NCBI RefSeq assembly: GCF_001047675.1
Contig: NZ_CP011975.1
Coordinates: 1-64,000, forward strand
Reading direction: 5' to 3'
DNA: 64,000 nucleotides
Origin: Yersinia aleksiciae
GTDB taxonomy: Bacteria; Pseudomonadota; Gammaproteobacteria; Enterobacterales; Enterobacteriaceae
Shown here: one piece after another, positions 33,534-44,224 of the stretch
Position numbering within the stretch: the stretch's first letter is position 1
Layout: the number at the start of each line of letters is the position of its first letter
The notes under the pieces: generated by a model
Database searches by the model: none
Told to the model about the DNA's origin: nothing
The model's input: the letters and a program-made list of their open reading frames with translations, nothing else
Translations under genes and position numbers: made by a program

Positions 33534-34916
33534 TTATTTTAATAAACGGGCTTTGCAGTTTTTACCTTTGATCTTGCCTTGTTGCAGCTGCTGTAAGGCG
33601 CGTTTGGCGCTGGCCTTGCGGATAGCAACATAAGCATGAACCGGGAACATGTCGATTTTACCCACATCCGCCGCGGTCAAACCGGCATCACCGGTTAATG
33701 CACCCAAAATATCACCTGGACGAATTTTGGCTTTGCGCCCACCGTCGATGCATAACGTCACCATTTCGGGCTCCAGCATGGTGTTAGCACTGCGGCTCAC
33801 CTGATCTGCGGGCGTCCATTTCAGCTTAATTTGCAGATAATCTTCAATCGCGTGGGCACGGGTCATCTCTTGTGGCGTACACAAGCTAACAGCAAGGCCA
33901 CTCATCCCTGCCCGCCCGGTGCGGCCGATGCGGTGCACGTGAACTTCGGGATCAAACGCCAGCTCAAAGTTAACCACCAGCTCCAGATCTTTAATATCCA
34001 GACCACGAGCGGCAACATCCGTTGCTACCAGCACACGGCAGCTGCGATTAGCAAAGCGGACCAATACCTGATCACGGTCACGCTGCTCTAAATCACCGTG
34101 CAACGCCAGCACACTGATGCCACGAGACTCCAAGGCTTCATAGACGCTTTGGCAATCTTTTTTGGTGTTACAAAACACCACAGCAGACGCAGGTTGATAG
34201 TGGCTAAGTACCGAGATCAGCAACGGTAAACGTTTTTCACGGGTGGTTTCAAAGAATACCTGCTCAATGGCGGGCGCTTCATCGCCATCATCCACTTCAA
34301 CATTTAATGGTTCGCGCTGAACTCGTGCACTGATTTGTTCAATACCCGCCGGATAAGTGGCGGAGAACAGTAACGTTTGGCGCTGTGGCGGGGTGTAGGC
34401 AATCACATCGTCAATGGCATCGGTGAAACCCATATCCAGCATGCGGTCAGCTTCATCCAACACCAGAATTTTAAGATCATCAAGCACCAGCGTTTTTTTG
34501 CGCAGATGCTCCTGAATACGCCCCGGCGTACCCACCACGATGTGTGGCGCGTGCACCAGTGAATCCAGTTGATGGCCCATGGGCTGGCCACCACACAGGG
34601 TCAGAATTTTGATGTTCTGGGTGAAACGAGCCAGGCGGCGCAACTCTTTACTGACCTGATCGGCCAATTCGCGGGTCGGACACAGCACTAATGCTTGCGT
34701 CACAAACTCGCCCACCGCAATTTTGTCTAGCAAACCAATGCCGAACGCGGCTGTTTTGCCACTGCCGGTTTTGGCTTTCGCCCGCACATCCTGACCATTG
34801 AGGATTGCCGGCAACGCTGCGGCCTGTACCGGTGTCATTTCGGTATAGCCAAGTTCATTAAGATTGGACAACTGCTCAGCAGGCAGCGTCAGGGAAGAAA
34901 AGGAGGTTGTGCTCAC
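33534..34916 (-). CDS. dbpA: ATP-dependent RNA helicase DbpA
   Basis: A 460-residue DEAD-box helicase. Motif I GSGKT (51-55), Ia PTRELA (80-85), II DEAD (154-157), III SAT (185-187) and VI HRIGRTGR are intact. The C-terminal 80 residues (ITLCIDGGRKAKIRPGDILGAL... type) form the RNA-binding domain that targets hairpin 92 of 23S rRNA during large-subunit assembly. Single gene, divergent from purT. Confidence 0.96.
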   Translation of the reverse strand: MSTTSFSSLTLPAEQLSNLNELGYTEMTPVQAAALPAILNGQDVRAKAKTGSGKTAAFGIGLLDKIAVGEFVTQALVLCPTRELADQVSKELRRLARFTQNIKILTLCGGQPMGHQLDSLVHAPHIVVGTPGRIQEHLRKKTLVLDDLKILVLDEADRMLDMGFTDAIDDVIAYTPPQRQTLLFSATYPAGIEQISARVQREPLNVEVDDGDEAPAIEQVFFETTREKRLPLLISVLSHYQPASAVVFCNTKKDCQSVYEALESRGISVLALHGDLEQRDRDQVLVRFANRSCRVLVATDVAARGLDIKDLELVVNFELAFDPEVHVHRIGRTGRAGMSGLAVSLCTPQEMTRAHAIEDYLQIKLKWTPADQVSRSANTMLEPEMVTLCIDGGRKAKIRPGDILGALTGDAGLTAADVGKIDMFPVHAYVAIRKASAKRALQQLQQGKIKGKNCKARLLK

Positions 34917-35155
34917 GGCAATAACTCTTATAACTGGATGGAATGGCAGCGATGGCCTGAAGGCAAGCGCAATATTTTGGCGCGATAATAGCAGAAATGG
35001 GGCGATGGCCGGAACAATACTGCAAAAACAGGTACAAATTAGCGCTGACGTGACCCCGCAGCCACCGCGCTCATCGCATCAAGATTCATTCGTAGGATGT
35101 TATTGCCCCCCAAATTCACTGGGTGGATGCCCCAATTCGCCCTCACCTGCCGGAT

Positions 35156-35171
35156 ACGCAATCGTTTTCGT
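35156..35171. promoter_or_regulatory. PurR operator upstream of purT
   Basis: ACGCAATCGTTTTCGT matches the PUR box ACGCAAACGTTTGCGT at 14 of 16 positions. A TATACT -10 candidate lies at 35185-35190, 13 bases after it, so PurR would block polymerase. Confidence 0.8.
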
Positions 35172-35257
35172 TTCTGTTTTACTTTATACTGACGCCCATA
35201 AAATTTGTCGCACGTCGAATGAATGTGTCATTTTCCCACTGATGTAGGTATCTAACT

Positions 35258-36439
35258 ATGCTAACGATTGGAACCGCTCTGCGCCCCGGCGCTACCCGTG
35301 TGATGCTGCTAGGCTCTGGCGAACTGGGCAAAGAAATGGCGATTGAGTGCCAGAGATTGGGACTGGAAGTGATTGCTGTCGATCGCTATGCAGATGCACC
35401 AGCGATGCAGGTCGCCCATCGCAGCCATGTGATTAACATGCTGGATGGCGCGGCGCTGAAGCAGTTAGTCGAGCAGGAAAAACCTCACTATATCGTGCCG
35501 GAAATTGAAGCTATCGCCACCGATATGCTGGTTGAATTAGAGAAAATGGGCCAACGAGTGGTGCCCTGTGCCGAAGCGACTCGCCTGACGATGAACCGCG
35601 AAGGTATTCGCCGTCTGGCAGCAGAAACGCTGCAATTACCGACCTCCAGCTACCGTTTCGCTGATACTGAAAGCGCATTTCGTCAGGCAGTGAGTGACAT
35701 TGGCTATCCGTGCATTGTGAAGCCAGTGATGAGTTCTTCCGGTAAAGGGCAGAGCCTGATCCGCAATGAAGAGCAGCTTAAGGCGGCGTGGGATTACGCG
35801 CAACTTGGTGGCCGCGCGGGCGGTGGGCGGGTGATTATCGAGGGGCTGGTGCACTTTGATTTTGAAATTACACTGCTGACCATCAGCGCCGTTGATGGCA
35901 TCCATTTCTGCGCGCCTATTGGTCACCGTCAGGAAGATGGCGATTACCGTGAGTCCTGGCAGCCACAGGTGATGAGCGAGGTGGCGTTGACGCGGGCAAA
36001 AGAGATCGCCTCTCAGGTCGTGACGGCGCTGGGCGGCCACGGGCTATTTGGCGTGGAGCTGTTTGTTTGTGGTGATGAAGTTATTTTCAGCGAAGTCTCG
36101 CCGCGCCCACATGATACCGGTATGGTGACCCTGATTTCGCAAAATATGTCTGAGTTCGCGTTACATGTGCGCGCATTTCTTGGGCTGCCGATTGGCGCTA
36201 TTCGCCAATATGGTGCAGCGGCATCCGCTGTTATTTTACCTGAATTAACCAGCCAAAATATCAGTTATCACGGGTTGGAAACGGCGTTGGTGGGTGATAC
36301 GCAAATTCGCTTGTTTGGCAAACCGGAAATTGCCGGTAAGCGGCGTTTAGGTGTGGCATTGGCGGTGGCTGATGATATTGATACTGCCATTGAAGTGGCG
36401 AAGCGAGCGGCAGGTGCTGTCGTGGTGAGTGGGACGTAA
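35258..36439 (+). CDS. purT: formate-dependent phosphoribosylglycinamide formyltransferase
   Basis: A 393-residue ATP-grasp enzyme that makes formyl-GAR from GAR, formate and ATP in purine synthesis, as an alternative to Pur[22 protein letters not shown] (about 20-40) is the substrate-binding N-domain; [18 protein letters not shown] (about 151-168) is the ATP-grasp loop; [11 protein letters not shown] is near the C-terminal metal site. Length matches E. coli PurT (392). Controlled by the PurR box upstream. Confidence 0.97.
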   Translation: MLTIGTALRPGATRVMLLGSGELGKEMAIECQRLGLEVIAVDRYADAPAMQVAHRSHVINMLDGAALKQLVEQEKPHYIVPEIEAIATDMLVELEKMGQRVVPCAEATRLTMNREGIRRLAAETLQLPTSSYRFADTESAFRQAVSDIGYPCIVKPVMSSSGKGQSLIRNEEQLKAAWDYAQLGGRAGGGRVIIEGLVHFDFEITLLTISAVDGIHFCAPIGHRQEDGDYRESWQPQVMSEVALTRAKEIASQVVTALGGHGLFGVELFVCGDEVIFSEVSPRPHDTGMVTLISQNMSEFALHVRAFLGLPIGAIRQYGAAASAVILPELTSQNISYHGLETALVGDTQIRLFGKPEIAGKRRLGVALAVADDIDTAIEVAKRAAGAVVVSGT

Positions 36440-36454
36440 TCCGCCAGCCCATGT

Positions 36455-36480
36455 AAAACCCGCCATCAACGGCGGGTTTT
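36455..36480. terminator. bidirectional terminator between purT and yoaH
   Basis: AAAACCCGCC and GGCGGGTTTT pair around a six-base loop, with T runs on both strands, between convergent purT and yoaH. Confidence 0.92.
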
Positions 36481-36505
36481 GCGGTTTTCATCGGCAGCTT
36501 GGGAA

Positions 36506-36763
36506 TTACCCCTCATACTGATCTTCGATTTCATCCGCATCTTGCTCATTATCACGGCGATAATCTGACTCATTATGGTCGTCAAAGTCACTGTCTTCAA
36601 AGATAGCCATGGACTGTGGATCGTCCTTGTGCCGCTCGCGAATCTCTGCGGCCACCGTTGCAATCGCCTCGCCACTGCTCATTCCTTCCGACATGAATTT
36701 GTGAATACGATCGACAGCTTCTTGCTGTTCCTCATGGGAAAGTGAAGGCATACCCGCTAGCAT
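36506..36763 (-). CDS. yoaH: UPF0181 family protein YoaH
   Basis: An 85-residue protein. [43 protein letters not shown] is the UPF0181 signature. The C-terminal 35 residues are an acidic D/E-rich tail longer than in E. coli YoaH (59 residues). Function unknown. Divergent from pabB, as in E. coli. Confidence 0.92.
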   Translation of the reverse strand: MLAGMPSLSHEEQQEAVDRIHKFMSEGMSSGEAIATVAAEIRERHKDDPQSMAIFEDSDFDDHNESDYRRDNEQDADEIEDQYEG

Positions 36764-36942
36764 TGATTTATCTCCTACATATAATTGATTAAGTATACCT
36801 GTTTATTCTGGCCTGCGGTGAATTCACTGCCCGATGCCGAACAGCCGCCAACCACCACGCAATTTATGCTAATCTTCTTCACGTTCACCAAAACAATCGT
36901 CCACAAACACCCTCTCCACCCGAAAGAAAAGAATAGCGACTC

Positions 36943-38310
36943 ATGAGTGTAAAACCCCTGACCTTTACAGCATTACCCTATCAGCCTGACGCTCTGCTCC
37001 AGCAATTTACCCCGCTGTCCCATCAAGCTTGGGCCATGTTGTTGCACTCCGGATTCGCCGAGCACGCCCATAATCGTTTTGATATTTTGGTGGCCGACCC
37101 TATGGTCACGCTCACGACGCGGGGAGAACAGACTGAAATTGCCAGTGCTCAGGGGCTGATAGTCTCATCCGCAGATCCATTCACGTTATTACAGCAAGAG
37201 TTGGATAAATTCTCGCCGCCAATGTTACCACATCCCGATCTGCCATTTTTGGGCGGCGCATTGGGATTATTTGGTTATGATCTGGGCCGCCGAATTGAGC
37301 AGGTGCCGGTGCTGGCCGAGCAAGATATCGCCTTGCCCGATATGGCTGTCGGTTTGTATGACTGGGCGCTGATTGCCGATCACCAGTTGCAGCAACTGAC
37401 TCTGATTTGCCATGGCGATGCCGGGCAGCGCCTACAGTGGTTGGCACAGCAGAAGGTGAGTGACACTGTCACGCCATTCGCACTCACCCGTCCATGGCAA
37501 GCCAATATGTCACGCGAGCAATATGGCGAAAAGTTCCGCCAAATTCAGGCTTATCTGCACAGCGGTGACTGTTATCAAATCAATCTGGCGCAAAGATTCG
37601 GCGCTGAATATCAAGGTGATGAATGGCAAGCCTTTCTCGCGTTGAGCCGCAGTAATCGCGCGCCGTTTTCCGCCTTTATACGCTTGCCCGACAACGCAAT
37701 ACTGAGTGTGTCGCCGGAGCGTTTTATTTGGCTGGAAAACCATCAAATTCAGACTCGCCCCATCAAGGGCACACTGCCACGGCTGGATGACCCTGAACAG
37801 GATCGTTTGCAAGCGGTGCGGCTGGCGAACTCGAGCAAAGATCGCGCAGAAAACCTGATGATTGTTGATCTGCTGCGCAACGATATCGGCCGTGTGGCCC
37901 AACCGGGCAGCGTGCAGGTACCCGAGTTATTCGTTGTTGAACCCTTTCCGGCGGTGCACCATTTGGTTAGCACTATTACCGCCACGTTGCCCGCTGAATG
38001 CCCCGCGACGGCACTGCTTCGTGCCTGTTTCCCCGGCGGATCAATAACTGGCGCACCTAAAATCCGGGCGATGGAAATTATCGAGCAGTTGGAACCACAG
38101 CGGCGCAATGCTTACTGCGGCAACATTGGCTATATTAGTTGCTGCGGTACAATGGACACCAACATCACTATCCGCACCCTATTGACTGAAAACGGTAAAA
38201 TTTACTGTTCTGCGGGAGGTGGCATTGTGGCTGATAGTCAGGAGCAGGCCGAATATCAGGAAACATTTGATAAAATCGCCCGTATTTTGCCGCAACTTGA
38301 AAATGTATAA
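36943..38310 (+). CDS. pabB: aminodeoxychorismate synthase component 1
   Basis: A 455-residue chorismate-using enzyme that, with PabA glutaminase, makes 4-amino-4-deoxychorismate for folate. The TrpE-like core shows FSAFIRLPDNAILSVSPERF, RPIKGTLPR (nucleophilic lysine region), GGSITGAPKIRAMEIIE and the final YCGNIGYISCCGTMDTNI. Slightly longer than the E. coli protein (453). It ends three bases before nudL, so both form an operon. Confidence 0.95.
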   Translation: MSVKPLTFTALPYQPDALLQQFTPLSHQAWAMLLHSGFAEHAHNRFDILVADPMVTLTTRGEQTEIASAQGLIVSSADPFTLLQQELDKFSPPMLPHPDLPFLGGALGLFGYDLGRRIEQVPVLAEQDIALPDMAVGLYDWALIADHQLQQLTLICHGDAGQRLQWLAQQKVSDTVTPFALTRPWQANMSREQYGEKFRQIQAYLHSGDCYQINLAQRFGAEYQGDEWQAFLALSRSNRAPFSAFIRLPDNAILSVSPERFIWLENHQIQTRPIKGTLPRLDDPEQDRLQAVRLANSSKDRAENLMIVDLLRNDIGRVAQPGSVQVPELFVVEPFPAVHHLVSTITATLPAECPATALLRACFPGGSITGAPKIRAMEIIEQLEPQRRNAYCGNIGYISCCGTMDTNITIRTLLTENGKIYCSAGGGIVADSQEQAEYQETFDKIARILPQLENV

Positions 38311-38313
38311 CTG

Positions 38314-38937
38314 ATGAGTGAGCCATTTGTGAGTGACTTGTTTGTGAATAGAACGTTTGTGAATAATTCGTTGATCGGGCAAACACTGCCTGAATTTATC
38401 AGTCGTTTCCAATTACAGTTGCCGCAGCCGGGTTGTTTTTCTGCTAATAGCCGTCATGCGGCGGTATTAATCCCGATCATTTGTCGCCCTGAGCCGACAT
38501 TGCTGTTAACCCGGCGCTCGAATCATTTACGTAAGCATGCCGGCCAAGTCGCCTTCCCCGGCGGCAAAGCCGATCCAGAAGATAGCTCATTGATTGAAAC
38601 CGCGCTGCGTGAAGCCGAAGAGGAGGTCGCGATCCCGGCCTCAGCGGTACATGTCTTAGGGCAACTGGCACCACTAGATAGCTCCAGTGGTTATCAGGTC
38701 ACGCCGATTGTCGGTTTAGTTCCCGACAATATTGCTTTTCATGGCAATGAAGATGAGGTCGCAGGGCTATTTGAGATGCCGTTACACGAGGCGCTGAGTC
38801 TTTCACGCTACTATTCGCTGGATATTCATCGTGGGGGAGTCAATCACCGGGTCTATCTTTCTTGGTATGAGCGCCAGTTTGTTTGGGGGCTAACGGCGGC
38901 CATTATCCGTCGGTTGGCACAGCAGGTGAGTATTTGA
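38314..38937 (+). CDS. nudL: Nudix hydrolase NudL (probable CoA pyrophosphatase)
   Basis: A 207-residue Nudix protein. The box is [20 protein letters not shown] followed by EEVA (83-106), and [22 protein letters not shown] (63-84) is the UPF0035/CoA-specific motif. The start three bases after pabB gives an N-terminus about 15 residues longer than in E. coli, built on an imperfect repeat ([16 protein letters not shown]). A later start is possible but no better ribosome site is seen. Confidence 0.93.
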   Translation: MSEPFVSDLFVNRTFVNNSLIGQTLPEFISRFQLQLPQPGCFSANSRHAAVLIPIICRPEPTLLLTRRSNHLRKHAGQVAFPGGKADPEDSSLIETALREAEEEVAIPASAVHVLGQLAPLDSSSGYQVTPIVGLVPDNIAFHGNEDEVAGLFEMPLHEALSLSRYYSLDIHRGGVNHRVYLSWYERQFVWGLTAAIIRRLAQQVSI

Positions 38938-39403
38938 GCTAAGCCCATCCTCTAAGCATGGATACTGGGTGATCCGCTTCACAGCATTCTCCTCATAAAA
39001 CCTGAATTTCAGCATAAAGCGATCCCTATCACCCCATCACATCGATTTTTACTCTATTTTCTCTACACAATCATTTTAAAAAAACTGTAAACTGCGCCGT
39101 CAGCGTTATGAAATATTTGTAAAATAGGTTTCATCGCTATAACCCACTAAAATGTAGGGTTAAAAACACTGACATCACCCTGCACTGCTGCGAAGGGTAA
39201 TAGGTAACTGTTGCGGTATCAATTTGATATGGCCAACACCAGTAGTCCCAAAATTGACAGCGATCTGTGATGGCATGACTTCCTGTAGACATATTATGCG
39301 AAGTCATCAACTGCCAGCCATAGAACGCGTATACTTAATAAAGATATTCTTAGCTGCCTCATTGCGATAAGAATAACAATATGCGTTGTGAAGGAGTTTT
39401 AGC
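38938..39403. other. upstream region of sdaA
   Basis: A 466-base gap without a gene. It must hold the sdaA promoter. AAGGAG at 39391-39396 is the sdaA ribosome site. I could not assign a confident -35/-10 pair or regulator box. Confidence 0.6.
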
Positions 39404-40768
39404 GTGATTAGCGTTTTTGATATGTTCAAGATTGGTATCGGTCCATCCAGCTCTCATACTGTTGGGCCAATGAAAGCTGGCAAGGAGTTTGCTGATTTGC
39501 TGGTGACTCAAGGGCTGATGCCATCTGTCACGCGCGTCGCCGTGGATGTTTACGGCTCATTGTCACTGACTGGGAAAGGTCACCACACCGATATCGCGAT
39601 TATTATGGGGTTGGCGGGCAATATGCCTGATACCGTTGATATCGATGGCATTCCTGCGTTTATCCGTGATGTGGAACTACGTCAAAAACTGATGTTGGCC
39701 AATGGGTTGCATGAAGTGGATTTCCCGCGCGAAGGCGGCATGGTGTTCCGCAGTGATAATCTGCCACTGCACGAAAATGGAATGCAAATTCATGCCTTTG
39801 CCGGTGATGAGAAAGTCCTAAGCAAAACCTATTATTCAATCGGTGGTGGTTTCATCGTTGATGAAGAGCATTTTGGCAAAGCGGTGGTGAATGCCGTCAG
39901 CGTGCCCTATCCGTTTAATTCTGCGGAAGAAATTCTGGCTAACTGCGAGCAAACTGGCATGTCTGTCTCCGGTATGGTGATGCAGAATGAGCTGGCGATG
40001 CACAGTAAAGAAGAGATAAACGCCTATTTCACCGCCATCTGGCAGACCATGCGGGCCTGTATCGATCGTGGCCTGAATACCGAGGGGGTGTTACCCGGCC
40101 CACTGCGTGTACCACGCCGTGCTTCTGCACTGCGCCGCCTGCTGGTTTCCTCCGATAAACTGTCTCATGACCCAATGAACGTCATTGACTGGGTCAATAT
40201 GTACGCACTGGCGGTTAACGAAGAGAATGCGGCAGGTGGTCGCGTCGTCACGGCCCCAACTAACGGCGCGTGCGGTATCGTCCCTGCGGTACTGGCCTAT
40301 TACGATCACTTTATCGAACCCGTCACTCCTGAAATCTTTATCCGCTATTTCCTCTCCTCCGGCGCTGTCGGCATTTTGTATAAGATGAACGCCTCTATTT
40401 CCGGTGCTGAAGTGGGTTGTCAGGGCGAAGTGGGCGTTGCCTGTTCCATGGCTGCCGCCGGTTTGGCTGAGTTACTGGGTGCCAGCCCAGTTCAAGTCTG
40501 TATTGCCGCTGAAATTGGCATGGAGCACAATCTGGGTCTGACTTGCGACCCAGTTGCGGGTCAGGTGCAAGTGCCTTGCATTGAGCGTAATGCGATTGCC
40601 TCGGTAAAAGCGATTAACTCTGCCCGTATGGCGATGCGTCGCACCAGCGAACCGCGTGTCTCACTGGATAAAGTGATCGAAACCATGTTTGAGACTGGCA
40701 AAGATATGAATGCGAAATACCGCGAAACGTCCCGCGGTGGTTTGGCAATTAAAGTGCAGTGTAATTAA
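39404..40768 (+). CDS. sdaA: L-serine ammonia-lyase (GTG start)
   Basis: A 454-residue iron-sulfur serine dehydratase, converting L-serine to pyruvate and ammonia. The N-terminal [22 protein letters not shown] segment ([16 protein letters not shown]) is diagnostic. Cysteines in [21 protein letters not shown] and [14 protein letters not shown] are candidates for the [4Fe-4S] cluster. The start is GTG with a strong AAGGAG eight bases away. Same position after nudL as in E. coli. Confidence 0.96.
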   Translation: MISVFDMFKIGIGPSSSHTVGPMKAGKEFADLLVTQGLMPSVTRVAVDVYGSLSLTGKGHHTDIAIIMGLAGNMPDTVDIDGIPAFIRDVELRQKLMLANGLHEVDFPREGGMVFRSDNLPLHENGMQIHAFAGDEKVLSKTYYSIGGGFIVDEEHFGKAVVNAVSVPYPFNSAEEILANCEQTGMSVSGMVMQNELAMHSKEEINAYFTAIWQTMRACIDRGLNTEGVLPGPLRVPRRASALRRLLVSSDKLSHDPMNVIDWVNMYALAVNEENAAGGRVVTAPTNGACGIVPAVLAYYDHFIEPVTPEIFIRYFLSSGAVGILYKMNASISGAEVGCQGEVGVACSMAAAGLAELLGASPVQVCIAAEIGMEHNLGLTCDPVAGQVQVPCIERNAIASVKAINSARMAMRRTSEPRVSLDKVIETMFETGKDMNAKYRETSRGGLAIKVQCN

Positions 40769-40800
40769 TTTCGTTAATTAATCGCGTTCGAGATCAACGA

Positions 40801-40823
40801 GGGGAGCCGAAGCTCCCCTTTTT
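40801..40823 (+). terminator. intrinsic terminator of sdaA
   Basis: GGGGAGC (40801-40807), loop CGAA, GCTCCCC (40812-40818) and five T. Confidence 0.92.
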
Positions 40824-40862
40824 AGCATTTAACGTCTTAGCATTTCACGCCGTCAGTGACTT

Positions 40863-42407
40863 TTACTCTTCCAGCTCATTATGCAGCTTGGTGATGCGGA
40901 CCAGCTCAATGCGGTAATCTGAAACTTCCATAATCTCAAAGCGCAAGTTATGCAGTTCAACCACATCGCCCACGTTAGGCATATGCCCTGAGTGAGAGAG
41001 CAGCATACCCGCGAGAGATGCATAATCAGCCGTTGGACTCACCAGCTCTTGGCAATCCAGCGCCTGCTCCAGAGAGTGCAAGTCTGCGCCCCCTTTCACC
41101 AACCAACTATCACCATCAGTAATAATGTCCGGCGTTTCATCTTCATCAGGGAATTCACCAGCAATGGCTTCCAGCACATCCAGCGGAGTGACCAGCCCCT
41201 GTACGACACCAAATTCGTCATTCACCACCACTAAGCGGCCTTTTGCTTTACGCAATACACCCAGCAGATTAATCACGTCCATGGTATCAGGCACCACAAT
41301 AGGTGGCGTTGCCGCAGCAAATTCACAAATGGATTCACCTCGCTCAATGGCGACGAGCAGATCTTTGGCGCGAACGACGCCAATGATTTGATCGAGTGAG
41401 TCGCGGCACACTGGGAATAGGCTGTGTGGCGTATCAAGCAATTGCTCACGGATCTCTGCTTGTGAGCGATTACAGTCTACCCAAGAGATCTCCGTGCGCG
41501 GCGTCATCACACTGCGCATTGAACGGGATGCCAAGGTCAAGACACCGCTGATCATATAGCGCTCTTCTTCAGCAAATGCCTCGGTCGGTAGCGCCTGCTG
41601 CGGATCGCCATTTTGCGGTTCCTGCTGCTGACGCCCCCCCATCAAACGGATGATGGCTTCAGCCGTGCGCTGACGTCTGGGTAAGCGGGACTCATGTTTG
41701 ATGAAGTTACGGCGCGCAATCTGATTAAACAGCTCAATCAGGATAGAGAAGCCGATTGCCGCGTATAGGTAGCCTTTTGGAATGTGGAAACCAAAGCCTT
41801 CCGCGATCAAGCTCAGGCCAATCATCAACAAGAAGCTCAGACACAGCACCACGACTGTCGGGTGCGCGTTCACAAACCGGGTCAGTGTTTTCGATGCCAG
41901 TAGCATCACGCCCATCGCAATCACGACCGCTGTCATCATGATCGCCAAGTCGTTGACCATCCCCACCGCCGTAATCACGGCATCCAGTGAGAAGACGGCA
42001 TCGAGTACGACTATCTGCGCGACGACCGCCCAGAAGCTGGCATAACCTCGATTTGCGCTGTCATCGTGCTGGTTACCCTCCAGCCGTTCATGTAGCTCTG
42101 TGGTGGCTTTAAATAGCAGGAATAGCCCCCCCACCAGCAAAATCAGGTCTCGGCCTGAGAAGTTAAAACTGCCGACACTAAAGAGCGGTGTTGTCAGCGT
42201 GACCATCCAGGAGATGACCGACAACAGCCCCAGGCGCATAATCAGCGCAAGAGACAGGCCGATAATTCTGGCTTTATCCCTTTGTTTAGGCGGAAGTTTA
42301 TCGGCCAAAATGGCAATAAATACCAGGTTATCAATACCCAGAACAATTTCCAGCACCACCAGCGTCAGTAACCCTGCCCAAATTGAGGGGTCCATTAGAA
42401 ATTCCAT
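40863..42407 (-). CDS. yoaE: TerC-family membrane protein with CBS pair (YoaE)
   Basis: A 514-residue protein from the ATG at 42407, which matches the E. coli N-terminus ([20 protein letters not shown]). Residues 1-230 form about seven transmembrane helices of TerC type with acidic residues in DNLVF and [10 protein letters not shown] that could bind metal. Two CBS domains (about 300-420) and a CorC/HlyC domain (about 430-514) follow. Transport of a divalent metal is suspected for this family; the substrate is not known. Convergent with sdaA. Confidence 0.93.
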   Translation of the reverse strand: MEFLMDPSIWAGLLTLVVLEIVLGIDNLVFIAILADKLPPKQRDKARIIGLSLALIMRLGLLSVISWMVTLTTPLFSVGSFNFSGRDLILLVGGLFLLFKATTELHERLEGNQHDDSANRGYASFWAVVAQIVVLDAVFSLDAVITAVGMVNDLAIMMTAVVIAMGVMLLASKTLTRFVNAHPTVVVLCLSFLLMIGLSLIAEGFGFHIPKGYLYAAIGFSILIELFNQIARRNFIKHESRLPRRQRTAEAIIRLMGGRQQQEPQNGDPQQALPTEAFAEEERYMISGVLTLASRSMRSVMTPRTEISWVDCNRSQAEIREQLLDTPHSLFPVCRDSLDQIIGVVRAKDLLVAIERGESICEFAAATPPIVVPDTMDVINLLGVLRKAKGRLVVVNDEFGVVQGLVTPLDVLEAIAGEFPDEDETPDIITDGDSWLVKGGADLHSLEQALDCQELVSPTADYASLAGMLLSHSGHMPNVGDVVELHNLRFEIMEVSDYRIELVRITKLHNELEE

Positions 42408-42927
42408 GTCAGACTCCGAAAATAAGAACACGACTCACATGATGCGCGCCCGGCAACAGACGCAGCAAAACGCCGCTGTACGGTTGTCAGTATAGATACG
42501 CAGAAGGATCGGGTGAAATTATACGCAGCAAAAGTGCGTGATGGGATAACCAGATTTAGACCCACTGGTTGGGTGTTAACGCTAAAGAAACAGTAACTTC
42601 GGTGACAGTCCATAGGGAGAGCTGAGGCCCTTAACTCCTGACAATTAAAAGAGCCGTTAACTTTATCAGGATTCTTTTTATCAGCATAGGGGGATTTATT
42701 ATCTAACCCCCTCTATTCCCCCATTTTATGCCCCGCGCTTTTTCGTCGCGGTGGTTTCCCCTCAACCCGGCATGGCTTATCTGTCAATATTCATACAAAT
42801 CGCATAAATTTTAAACATGACACACCTAGTGTGATGAATGTTCCAGAGATCAAACACATCAATAGTGCTCATATATGTGTCTAATAATTATCCAAGTAAG
42901 CTAAATCATTCATAACATGTACCAATA

Positions 42928-42943
42928 AATGAGCACCGTCACA
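42928..42943. promoter_or_regulatory. candidate CRP site of manXYZ
   Basis: AATGAGCACCGTCACA has a full right half (TCACA) and three of five left-half matches to TGTGA-N6-TCACA. The mannose PTS is a known cAMP-CRP target in E. coli. Confidence 0.45.
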
Positions 42944-42947
42944 TAAT

Positions 42948-42971
42948 TTATTTTTTCACTGACTAAAATAA
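42948..42971. promoter_or_regulatory. NagC/Mlc-like operator of manXYZ
   Basis: TTATTTT (42948-42954) and AAAATAA (42965-42971) form a dyad 10 bases apart, the architecture of Mlc and NagC sites. Both repressors act on E. coli manXYZ. It lies five bases from the CRP candidate. Confidence 0.7.
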
Positions 42972-43157
42972 ATCACATCCAACCACATTGCGGTAGCAAC
43001 CTGAATCGATTCATTTCTGTAATGTATAAATCGCCAGCAGTGAATAGATATTGTGACTATCATAATAGATTCAATGTGTACCGAAGTGGCGTTGGTGAAT
43101 ACTGATTTTTCTGTTACGTGCGAGAACTCAATTCTGAGTTAACAGAGGGGGTAGCGA

Positions 43158-44132
43158 GTGAGTATAGCTATTATGATTGGCACACATGGGGCTGCGGCAG
43201 AACAACTGCTGAAAACAGCTGAAATGATTTTAGGCGAGCAAGATAACGTCGCTTATATCGATTTCGTCCCAGGTGAGAATGCCGAAACGTTGATTGAAAA
43301 ATACAACGATAAATTGACCGAATTAGATACCAGCCAAGGTGTCTTATTCCTGGTTGATACCTGGGGTGGTAGTCCGTTTAATGCCGCCAGTCGTATTGCC
43401 GTCGATAAAGAGAACTATGAGGTCGTCACCGGGGTTAACATTCCGATGCTGGTTGAAACCTTTATGGGCCGTGACGATAACCCGTCATTTGCCGGATTGG
43501 TGCAGGTCGCGGTGGACACCGGTCTTAAGGGCATTAAAGCACTGAAAGCGCCTGCAGTTGAGAGTGGTAAGCCCGAGACGCAACAAACAGCTCCAGCACC
43601 AAAAGCCAAAGCTCCGGCTGTTGCTTTAGGTCCGAATGATCACATGAAATTCGGGCTGGTGCGTATTGATGATCGCTTAATCCATGGTCAGGTCGCCACG
43701 CGCTGGACCAAAGAAACTAACGTAAGCCGCATTATTGTGGTCAGTGACGAAGTCGCTGCTGACAAAATGCGTAGCACCTTGCTCAAGCAGGTTGCCCCTC
43801 CGGGTGTCACTGCGCACGTCGTTGATGTCGAAAAAGCTATCCGCGTCTACAACAACCCGAAATATGCCAAAGATCGGGTCATGTTGTTATTTACCAACCC
43901 AACTGACGTTGTGCGTTTAGTTGAGGCTGGCGTGGACATTAAGTCAGTCAATATCGGTGGTATGGCATTCCGTCAGGGCAAAACCCAGGTGAATAATGCG
44001 GTCTCCGTCGATGAAAAAGATATTGAAGCATTTAATAAGTTAAATGCGCGCGGTATTGAACTGGAAGTACGAAAAGTCTCTTCGGATAGCCGGCTCAAAA
44101 TGATGGATTTAATAAGCAAACTTAATAAATAG
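43158..44132 (+). CDS. manX: mannose PTS EIIAB
   Basis: A 324-residue cytoplasmic protein of the mannose-family PTS. The IIA domain (1-135) is phosphorylated at H10 (IGTHG) by HPr. An Ala/Pro/Lys linker (about 136-160) joins it to IIB (162-324), with phospho-accepting H176 (DDRLIHGQVATRW). Start is GTG with GAGGGGG upstream. First gene of manXYZ; imports mannose, glucosamine and related sugars. Confidence 0.97.
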   Translation: MSIAIMIGTHGAAAEQLLKTAEMILGEQDNVAYIDFVPGENAETLIEKYNDKLTELDTSQGVLFLVDTWGGSPFNAASRIAVDKENYEVVTGVNIPMLVETFMGRDDNPSFAGLVQVAVDTGLKGIKALKAPAVESGKPETQQTAPAPKAKAPAVALGPNDHMKFGLVRIDDRLIHGQVATRWTKETNVSRIIVVSDEVAADKMRSTLLKQVAPPGVTAHVVDVEKAIRVYNNPKYAKDRVMLLFTNPTDVVRLVEAGVDIKSVNIGGMAFRQGKTQVNNAVSVDEKDIEAFNKLNARGIELEVRKVSSDSRLKMMDLISKLNK

Positions 44133-44224
44133 CATTACTAAAAACGACGCAGCAAAGTTATGCCCTGTTCTGTGTTGGAGCATGGTTATTTTTACTCAGC
44201 TTTTTTGGTCATAGGAGAAGTACA

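Larger units (their letters stand above)
42432..43157. other. long manXYZ upstream region
   Basis: A 726-base gap with no supported gene. The right part holds regulator sites listed separately. The left part is the yoaE upstream side. TGTGATGAATG (42831-42841) and TTGTGACTATC (43049-43059) are further CRP-like half-sites, not strong on their own. Confidence 0.6.

Noticed and set aside
42590..42660. second yybP-ykoY-like leader upstream of yoaE
   Set aside because: GGGAGAGCTGAGG looks similar at first, but the other conserved segments are absent and the strand does not fit.
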